Part shown: positions 36,703 through 45,600 of the stretch, one piece after another | How the letters are laid out: every line of letters starts with the position of its first letter | Position numbering within the stretch: the first letter of the stretch is position 1 | Assembly (NCBI GenBank): GCA_948438085.1 | Contig: CAOJKP010000003.1 | Span: 1 to 64,000 of the forward strand | Direction: 5' to 3' | Source: an uncultured Clostridium sp. | GTDB lineage: Bacteria; Bacillota; Clostridia; TANB77; CAG-508 | Length of the DNA: 64,000 nt | The notes under the pieces: model-generated | The model's database searches: none | Told to the model about the DNA's origin: nothing | What the model saw: the letters and a program-made list of their open reading frames with translations, nothing else | Position numbers and translations under genes: made by a program

Positions 36703-37174
36703 CTAACTATTATTAGAATCTTTAGTTTTGCTAGAATTCAAAACGTCAATTATACTAGTCATATTAAAAATTTGTATATACTGTTCAATTTTGTTTTTTC
36801 TACTTTCTTTTAAATATGGCTTTAAGGAAAGTAATAAATTACTTCTTGGGTCGTTTTTATTATTCATTTTTTCCATTATACTTTTAATCTTAAGTATTGT
36901 TTCAAAATCGATATTATTTGAGCTTGTATTATTAGAAGAGGTATTAGAATTGTTAGAATTATTAAACATATTTACTATGTTAGAAATACTATCTGCATTA
37001 ATTGATGGATTTGTTCCGAGTATTAGAAGTATCACTATTAGAATTGTTAGAGTTATTAGAATTATTTTTTATATTATTAATAATATTTTTTACATCATCT
37101 GGAATTGTACCATTATTCATCATAGAGTTTAAATTGTTTAACAAATTAGACATATCAGGTGAATTATTTTCCAA
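36703..37174 (-). CDS. Asn-rich unknown protein with NDPRSNLLLSLKPYL motif, one-base frameshift at 37018
   Basis: I start this at TTG 37174, nine bases after GGAAGGGG. The N-terminal part (MSNLLNNLNSMMNNGTIPDD, then an Asn/Ser tract) runs in one frame until codon CGG at 37018-37016; it would stop soon after. Skipping the C gives GGA ACA AAT and continues to the C-terminal part with KNDPRSNLLLSLKPYLKE and KIEQYIQIFN. Together they make 156 residues of a Clostridia family I have seen only as hypothetical. The partner gene follows after 17 bases. Confidence 0.75.
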
Positions 37175-37204
37175 AATTAACATCCCCTTCCACTTTGATA
37201 ACAA

Positions 37205-37550
37205 TATTTGAAAAATTTATACTAATAATATATGCAAATAGAAATAAATTGTTCCTACAATTCTTATAATATGAAAAGCTTTTTGTGCGTAAGATATTAG
37301 TAGATATTTATTAAAAATGTAATAATAATTTAATTTTAAAATAATACTATAGAAATTATTTTGAAGAATTGTTACTCCGTAAGGATTACCGTATAAAATA
37401 TATGTAATATAGTATATTTATAAATTGAAAAATTATTAAAAAAAATGTAAAATTATATAGAATAATATATAAATATGGGAGATGTAATTATAAAAAATAC
37501 AATTTTTATGAAAAATTACGCAAAAGTTTACATATTTTGCAATAAAAAGA
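37205..37550. other. AT-rich intergenic region without genes
   Basis: This divergent spacer holds no reading frame with a ribosome site. It should contain the promoter of the minus-strand Asn-rich pair and upstream control sequence for the giant surface genes; I see no clear repeat. Confidence 0.5.
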
Positions 37551-37579
37551 TTGAAAAACAGCTTAAAATGAGGTATAAT
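37551..37579 (+). promoter_or_regulatory. Promoter of the giant surface protein genes
   Basis: TTGAAA (37551-37556), a 17-base spacer and TATAAT (37574-37579) lie 35 bases upstream of the 37615 start codon. Confidence 0.75.
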
Positions 37580-37614
37580 AAAGATTGAGAACATAAAATA
37601 TGGGAGGAATTACT

Positions 37615-40600
37615 ATGAAAAAAAGTTTGATAAGTAAAATTTTAGCTTCAATGCTTGTAATAACACTTACAAGTGCTAATTTTTTGCTATTAGGAATGTA
37701 TGCATCAAAAACATATGCAATATCTGATGTGTTATCAGCACAATCTCAAAAAACAAGCAATGAAAATGTTGAATTTGATGTATATTTCAAAAATTCAAAA
37801 GGAGAAAATACTCATACTATTACTAAAGATATTAATGACCAAGACAATAAAATGTTTATTTGGTTAAAAGTACAAAAAGGGTATATAAAAAATGCACAAA
37901 TTAAATTAATGGCAGAAGAAGGCTTATCAAATGTAAGATTTACAAATACAAATAAACCTTCTGAATTAATAAAAGGAATAGATGAAAATAACAATATAGT
38001 TGAGTTAAAACAAATAGACAGAAATTCAGAAGTTGTTATTGAAATACCAATAGAATTTAATAAAGAAGATAAATATGATGTACTTAACTTAGCAAAAGAG
38101 AATATTGCTAAGTTATCAGCAATATTTGTTAGTGATAATGGAAAAGAAAGAAATATTACAGGCTCTGTAAAAACGAAAGTAGAAATTGATGCAGAAGCAA
38201 ATGCAGACATAGAACAAAAAGTTGCAACAGTTATTCCATATACATTACAAAATTCAAAAGGATTAGTAGTACAAACAATAATTAGCACTGGATTAGAAAA
38301 TAACAACTTACCAGTACAAGAAACTAATTTAACAGTAAAAGTTCCTGAAATAAATGGAGTAAAGCCAAAACGTGTTAATGTAACAGCTAACTCAACAATG
38401 GCAACCAATGGACAAGATGGAATAAACTTTGGAAAAGAAAATTGGAATTATGATGAAGAAAAAAGTGAAATAAATATAATTGTAAAAAATGAAAAAGATT
38501 CAAACAATATAGTATCATGGAAAAAGAATTGTAAAGATGAATATGTTGTAACATATATATTTGAAGAAGAAATAGACACACCATTTTCAATATCACAAAA
38601 TGCAAAAGTAACAATAACAACATATAATAATGAAATAGCTAAAAATGAAATTTTACAACAAATACAAATAGAAGATAGTATTGGACAAATTGTATATAAC
38701 AGTATAAATTCTATTACAAACAAATTAAGTAAAGGAAATTTATACTCAAAATCTGAAAGAGACAATAAATATAAAGTAGCACAAAATATTGATATAGCAA
38801 ATAATGAATTAGTAGATGAAATAGTAATTAAAAATATACAAGATAAATTTGTTGATGAAAATGGAAAAGAATACGTAACATCAATAAAAGATACAAATTA
38901 TACATATTATCAAAAAACAACTATTTCAAAAAAGAATTTTGAAAATGTATTAGGAGCAGAAGGAAAAATAATTATTAAAGATACATTAAATAATAAATTA
39001 GTAGAATTTAATAAAGATACAGCAGTAGATGAAGAAGGAAAGTTTGTATTTAATTATGAAGACATAAATGTAAGTGAAATTACAGTAACTCTATCAAAGC
39101 CAATATCAGAAGGAAGAATAATACTAAATCATGAAAAAACTTTAAAAGGTAACATTCCATATTCTAGAGCACAAATAGAAAAATTTAGAAACATAAAGGT
39201 AGAGTCAAATGGAATTTCTACTATAAATAATATTGAAATATCAAAAAATAATGATAGTTCTAATATGAAATTAGTAGAGCCACAAACAAGAATAGAAGCA
39301 AGTGCAAGCACAAACAATTTATCAACAGTTATTGAAAATGAAAATGTTGAAATGAGAGTTGTATTAAAAACAAATGATATAGACTGTGACTTATACAAAA
39401 ATCCAATAATAGAAATAGTACTTCCAAATTATATTGAAGATATAAAATTAAATGCCATAAACTTATTATTTAGCGAAGAATTAGAAATAGCAGATTATAA
39501 AATAACTAGAAACAGCAACGAAGAAGTAGTAATAACAATAATGTTAAAAGGTGAAGAAACAACATATAGTACAGATTCATTTACAAAAGGTGCTAATATC
39601 ATAGTAGATGCAAACATAAAACTAAAAGAATTAACACCAACACTAAAACAAAATGCAAAAATATATGTAACAAATCAAAATGTAACAACATATGAAAATG
39701 AAGAAAAGTCTAAAGGTTATACACAAGTAGAACTAAATTCAGTAGCACCAGTAGGAGTTGTTACAACAAATACAGTTTCTTCTTATAATAATGCAAAAGA
39801 TGTTGTAACATCAATAAGTGGAAAAGAAGCAGTAGGAAAGTTAGATTTAGCTTCAAATGCACAAACAGCATTAATATCAATGAATATAATAAATAACAAT
39901 GAAAAACCAATAGAAAACATAAGTATATTAGGAAGAGTACCATTTGAAGGAAATAAAGATGTACTAACAAACAAAGATTTAGAAACAACATTAAATGCAC
40001 AAATTAAAAGCAATATTATATCTGCAGGAATTGATTCTTCAAAAGTAGAGGTATATTATAGCCAAAATGCACAAGCAACAAAAGATTTACAAGATGCAAA
40101 TAATGGATGGACTAAAAGCTTAGATGTAAATTTAGTAAAATCATACTTAATAGTAATAAAAGATTATAAAATGGAAACAGGAGAAATTATAGGATTTGGT
40201 TATAACATAGGTATACCAGAAAACCTAAATTATAATAAAACATTAGCATCAAACTATGCTGTATATTATAATGAACAACAAGAAGAAACTGTAAATAAAC
40301 CTGTTCAAGTTGCTGGTGCAACTCCAGTAACATTAACAACAGGAGAAGGAATAGAAGTTGAGACAAACCTTAGTGCGAATATACAAGGAGATATAAAAGA
40401 AGGAGAAAGAATAAAATATACATTAAGCATAAAAAATATAGGAAATAAAGATGCAAATAATATAACAGTAAAAGTACCAATACCAGAAGGAACAATATAT
40501 ACAAGATATATGACATCTGAAGAATATGAAGAAGAATATCAAGAATATGTAGAATCAGGTTATGTAGATTTTCATGATATAACAGAATATGTTAAAACAA

Positions 40601-42636
40601 TAGATACTATAAAACCAAATGAAACTCTAAATGTTGAATTTGATTTAAAAGTTAAATCAATGTTAGATACACCAATAGAGCAATTTGTTGAAACATATGC
40701 TATAGTAGAAGCACCAAAATTACAAAATAGCATTCATACTAATACAGTAAAATCTAAAATTGTTGAAGGGTATATAACAGCAGAGATGAAAACATTCCCA
40801 ACTGAAGCAAATGGATTGTTAAAAGAAAATGATACAATAACATATACAGTAGAATTAAAAAATGTGAGCCAAAAAGATAGAACTAATGTAAAAGTTCAAA
40901 TGAAAGTACCAGATGGAACAACATATAAAAATGCATATGGTTCAGGGTTTGGTAATAATAAAATAGATGAACTTCAATATGACAAAAATACAAGAGTTGT
41001 AACATATACTATACAAAAAATAGAAGGGCAAGAACCATTTAATGTTAAATTAGAGGTTATTGCAGATAAATTAGAAGATGGTACATACGAAAGAACATTC
41101 AAAAATCAAGCAACTGTAACTTGTGCAGAAACAACTAAAATAGTAACTACAAATGAAGTACATAATGAAATAAAGCTTGCAGTATTAAATGTAACATTTA
41201 GTAATAATAAAGGTGAAGCACAAATAACAGATAATGACCAAATTGAATATTATATAAGAATAGATAACAAAACAAGTGGTTTAGCAAAAAATGTAGAAAT
41301 AATAGATTATATGCCAGAAGAATTTGTATACCAAGGAGCAACCATTTCAATAGATGATGGAATTACATCATCTAAAAGTTCATCAGGAAGAAAAGCAACA
41401 CTTAAATTAGATATACCAGAAGGTAAAACTGCGAAAATAACACTTAAAATGGATATAAAATCATTAACAGAAGCACAAATAAAAGAAGTAGAAAATAAAA
41501 TAGAAGTTAAGTGTACAGGAATTGGATATTCTAGACAACATACAACAAAGCACGTAATAAAAGCAACATCAAATATAGTTAATAATTCAGGAGATAATCA
41601 AACAACCAATAATAATAAATATAATATTTCTGGTACAGCATGGATTGATGATAATAAAAATGGTAGAAAAGATGAACAAGAAGATATTATTCCAGGAATG
41701 GAAGTAATACTAATGAATGCAGACAGCGGAAAAATAGTAAAAGATGAATCTGGAAATACATTAAAAAAAGTAACTAACGAAAAAGGAAGTTATACATTTG
41801 AAAACTTAGAAAAAGGAAGTTATATAGTAGTATTCTTATATGATGTAGCAGAATTTGATGTAACAACATATAAAAAAGAAGGATTAAATGAAGCAGAAAA
41901 TTCAAATGCAGTAACGATGACATTAAATATAGATGGAACAAATAGAATAACAGCAATTTCAGACAAATTATCATTATATAGTTCAAATATCTACAATATA
42001 AATATAGGTTTATATGTAAATCAAAAATTTGACTTAAGATTAGACAAAACAATAACTAAAATAAGTGAAACATCGTCAAAAGAAACAAAAGAACATACAT
42101 ACAATAACCTAAAAGTTGCAAAATTAGACTTAAAATCAAAAACAGTAAAAAATACAACAGTAGTTATTGAATATAAAATAAAAGTAACAAATGAAGGTGC
42201 AGTTGAAGGATATGCTAAAAAAATAGTAGATTATATACCACAGGATATGAAATTTAATGCAGAATTAAATAAAGATTGGTATGTTGGAGAAGATGGAAAT
42301 ATATATTCTACTGCTTTAGCCAATACAATTTTAGAACCAGGTCAAAGTCAAGAACTAACACTATTATTAACAAAAACAATGACAGAAAATAACACAGGTA
42401 TAGTTAATAATAATGCAGAAATATATGAAAGTTACAATGATTTTGGAATAAAAGATTACGATTCAACAGCTGGAAATAATGTTCAAGATGAAGATGACCA
42501 AAGTTATGCAGATGCAGTACTAGGAATAAAAACTGGTGAAGTATATGTATATACTTTAATAACATTAATTACAATATGTATATTTGGATTAGGAATATAC
42601 TATATTAATAAGAAAGTTTTACGAAAGATACAATAA
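37615..42636 (+). CDS. Giant surface protein with DUF11-type repeats and a CnaB/SdrD-like domain
   Basis: The 1673-residue product starts at the ATG at 37615 (GGGAGG upstream). A signal peptide (about residues 1-35, cleaved near TYAIS) is followed by several beta-sandwich repeats. From about residue 930 these are of the DUF11 type (YTLSIKNIGNKDANNITV, YTVELKNVSQKDRTNV, YYIRIDNKTSGLAKNV, YKIKVTNEGAVEGYAKKI). A CnaB/SdrD-like domain (ISGTAWIDDNKNGRKDE) lies near residue 1345. The C-terminus has IKTGE, a membrane helix and NKKVLRK, a sortase-like signal. It pairs with the next gene. Confidence 0.88.
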   Translation: MKKSLISKILASMLVITLTSANFLLLGMYASKTYAISDVLSAQSQKTSNENVEFDVYFKNSKGENTHTITKDINDQDNKMFIWLKVQKGYIKNAQIKLMAEEGLSNVRFTNTNKPSELIKGIDENNNIVELKQIDRNSEVVIEIPIEFNKEDKYDVLNLAKENIAKLSAIFVSDNGKERNITGSVKTKVEIDAEANADIEQKVATVIPYTLQNSKGLVVQTIISTGLENNNLPVQETNLTVKVPEINGVKPKRVNVTANSTMATNGQDGINFGKENWNYDEEKSEINIIVKNEKDSNNIVSWKKNCKDEYVVTYIFEEEIDTPFSISQNAKVTITTYNNEIAKNEILQQIQIEDSIGQIVYNSINSITNKLSKGNLYSKSERDNKYKVAQNIDIANNELVDEIVIKNIQDKFVDENGKEYVTSIKDTNYTYYQKTTISKKNFENVLGAEGKIIIKDTLNNKLVEFNKDTAVDEEGKFVFNYEDINVSEITVTLSKPISEGRIILNHEKTLKGNIPYSRAQIEKFRNIKVESNGISTINNIEISKNNDSSNMKLVEPQTRIEASASTNNLSTVIENENVEMRVVLKTNDIDCDLYKNPIIEIVLPNYIEDIKLNAINLLFSEELEIADYKITRNSNEEVVITIMLKGEETTYSTDSFTKGANIIVDANIKLKELTPTLKQNAKIYVTNQNVTTYENEEKSKGYTQVELNSVAPVGVVTTNTVSSYNNAKDVVTSISGKEAVGKLDLASNAQTALISMNIINNNEKPIENISILGRVPFEGNKDVLTNKDLETTLNAQIKSNIISAGIDSSKVEVYYSQNAQATKDLQDANNGWTKSLDVNLVKSYLIVIKDYKMETGEIIGFGYNIGIPENLNYNKTLASNYAVYYNEQQEETVNKPVQVAGATPVTLTTGEGIEVETNLSANIQGDIKEGERIKYTLSIKNIGNKDANNITVKVPIPEGTIYTRYMTSEEYEEEYQEYVESGYVDFHDITEYVKTIDTIKPNETLNVEFDLKVKSMLDTPIEQFVETYAIVEAPKLQNSIHTNTVKSKIVEGYITAEMKTFPTEANGLLKENDTITYTVELKNVSQKDRTNVKVQMKVPDGTTYKNAYGSGFGNNKIDELQYDKNTRVVTYTIQKIEGQEPFNVKLEVIADKLEDGTYERTFKNQATVTCAETTKIVTTNEVHNEIKLAVLNVTFSNNKGEAQITDNDQIEYYIRIDNKTSGLAKNVEIIDYMPEEFVYQGATISIDDGITSSKSSSGRKATLKLDIPEGKTAKITLKMDIKSLTEAQIKEVENKIEVKCTGIGYSRQHTTKHVIKATSNIVNNSGDNQTTNNNKYNISGTAWIDDNKNGRKDEQEDIIPGMEVILMNADSGKIVKDESGNTLKKVTNEKGSYTFENLEKGSYIVVFLYDVAEFDVTTYKKEGLNEAENSNAVTMTLNIDGTNRITAISDKLSLYSSNIYNINIGLYVNQKFDLRLDKTITKISETSSKETKEHTYNNLKVAKLDLKSKTVKNTTVVIEYKIKVTNEGAVEGYAKKIVDYIPQDMKFNAELNKDWYVGEDGNIYSTALANTILEPGQSQELTLLLTKTMTENNTGIVNNNAEIYESYNDFGIKDYDSTAGNNVQDEDDQSYADAVLGIKTGEVYVYTLITLITICIFGLGIYYINKKVLRKIQ

Positions 42637-42653
42637 AGAAAGGAGGGAAAAAT

Positions 42654-45600
42654 ATGAATAAAAAAATAAGCATAGGAATAATAACATTTTTTATAATAAT
42701 GCTAATGACATCTGTTGTACATGCTGCACCACCTGAAGAATTTGATTTCGTACATGATGGAGGATTATTTGCAACAATTCAAATAGATGGATGTTGGATT
42801 ATGTGTATAGAAAAAGGTGGCTCATTAAAAACCACAACATATACAGGTTCACCATATGAAAAGGGATATTCGGTTCAAGTGTGTCCTAATAGTTCTAGTA
42901 CAACAGCACCAACAACATGGTCAGGTATAAAATATCAATCTCACTTTGTAAAAGCGAGTGAAATACCAATAACAGAACACCAAGATGCTAGATATGCACT
43001 TATCCACGCTCCTAGTATTGATACAGCACAAACTATACTATGGACACTAGCAATAAATGGAGGAAGAGATTTTTACTATGATTCTGCGCTTAAAGAAGAA
43101 GCAGTAGCTTATGGAGAATTTTATAATAAAGTTCAAGCAGCAGGTGGATATAAACCAAAAGATACAACAGATTATAGTAAAGTAAAAGTATATGGAGATT
43201 ATAATACTAAAATATATACAGCAGGACCATATTCAATAGATTATTTAGACGATAATGTAAGAGATTATGAAGTAAGATTTGGAGAAATAATTGATTTACA
43301 AGTAAAAAATGAAAAAGATGAAAGATTAAATGTAGTTAAAATAGTAGATAAATTTGGAAATGATATTGCCTCAAGACCTAACTATCATTATCCACATAAA
43401 GACGAAGAATTTTATGTTCAATTTAAATCAAATAATGCAGATGGAACTAAGGCAGGAGATACTATTACATTAGATGTTGAATTCAACTATTTAAAAGAAT
43501 GTACAGGAACATTAATTAAATATGAAGGAGAATTAAGAGCATGGCAATGGAAAATAACAAATCCAACACATGGTATTACTAAAAATTGTGGTGGACCTAG
43601 TGCTGGAGAAATTACATGTAGCCATAACAAAACAAGTTCACATACATATAATGATACTTGTAGAGATACAAAATATGAATTAGATTATCCTGAACCAGGA
43701 CATGCACAAGATTTAGTTGCATATGCACGAGATGGGCAAGAAATTTGGGAAAGAGTTAAATTAAAAATGGTATATACTGTACCACCAACACCACCAGAAA
43801 CACCACCAGAAACACCACCAGGATTAAAAATTACAATGAATTTATCTGGATATGTATTTTTAGATAAAGATAGTGGAAAGATTAACCAAGGTAATAATTT
43901 GTTAGATGCAGGTGAATTATTACAAGGAGTAAAAGTTACATTATATGAGGCTACAGGAAGTGTCGTATCACAAGGAGTAACACATCAGCATTCAGGAGAT
44001 TCATCAAGATATGGAGGATGTTTTACAGTACCAATTTACCATACACATACAGATGAATGTTATAATGCTCCATCGCATACGCATACAGGTGATTCTTTAC
44101 ATGGAGGAGGCTGTTATACAATGCCTGTTTACCATACTCATAGTGATGAATGTTTATTTACATGTGGTCAACAGGATAATCCAGCACATTCACATAGTTT
44201 TTCGTGTTATGATTTAAGGAATTATAGGTTAATATGTAATATACCAAATCACACACATAATGAAAGTTGTTATGATTTAAGCTCAGTAACTGGAACATTA
44301 ATATGTAGACAACCAGAAAACCATGAACATACTGATGATTGTAAAAATTCAGATGGTAATTATGTATGTGGAAAGGAAGAATTCCATCATCATAATGCAA
44401 GTTGCTATACGCAACACATACACTGTAATAAAACAACAGGAACTATTGAATATTATAGATTAAACTGTACTCAAAGTACAGCAAGAACCTTAAGATGTGG
44501 AAAAACAGGAAGTGATATAGACTGTTGGGGAATTAATCCAAGTATAAGTTGTAGTATGCAAAATTCTGGCTCTCTAACAACTGCTTTACAAAATCCAGTT
44601 ATAACAGGATCAAATGGATACTATGAATTTAAAGGCATTGATGCAATGAAAAAATACTATGTAACTTTTGAATATAATGGAATGTTATATACTAATGTTA
44701 CCCCAGTAACACCAAATGGAACAAGTGAAGATGTAAATAGAACTAATCAATCAAAGGCATCTGAAAGTGGGCAAGGAAACAGTAATAATAGACCTAACTT
44801 TAACAATGTATTCCAAGAAATAGGTTCATATCCAACAAACTATAATAGTCCAAGCAAAGGAACATGGAATGAGGTATTCCCACAAGATGAAGTAAAAAAT
44901 GAAGTAATAGCAGCAATTGCAGGAACATCACCTTCTAATAATAAAGAATATTTTGCAAAAGACTGTGTAATCACTTCATACACACAATCACAATATCCTT
45001 TAACTAATAAATTTTCAATAGATGATAAGGATCATTGGGTTCCATGGGATCCAGGTGTTGAATATCCAGGAATATATAAACCAGGGGGAAAAGCAGATCA
45101 ATTATATGTTAATTTAGGTATTAAATGTAGACCAACATTTGATTTAGCATTATATAAAGATGTATATAAGGCAGAAGTAAAATTAAATGGAAAAACTGAA
45201 ACTTATACTTATGATTCTAGAAAAGCAAGTGTTAATGATGTATTTGGATTTGGAGTAAGAGAAGAAGACTACTTAACAAATATTCGTGGAGCTTACTTAA
45301 GTGGAGGTAATTATACATTTAGTAAAGCAAGACAACGCTATGAAGATGGCTCAACAAATAAAGAAACAGATAGTTACGATTTACTTGTAAGATCAGAAGA
45401 AGCAGCAAATGCAAATTCAGGCAAATATAGTGGAGATATAAATGGAAAAGTTCCAGATAATTTCCAAGTAAAAGATAATACAGAGCTAACTGGAGAAGAT
45501 AGATTAAAAATATATGTTACATACAAAATAAGAGTTAAAAACCAATCATCTGTAACAGGAGGAGTAACAGAAATTGTAGACTATTACGACAAAAACTATG

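Noticed and set aside
2101-37021. P-site tRNA slippage as the cause of the three frameshifts
   Set aside because: The codons before the shift (GCG, AAT, ACT) would not re-pair one base downstream (CGC, ATC, CTC), so classical slippage does not fit; skipping at an empty CGG does.
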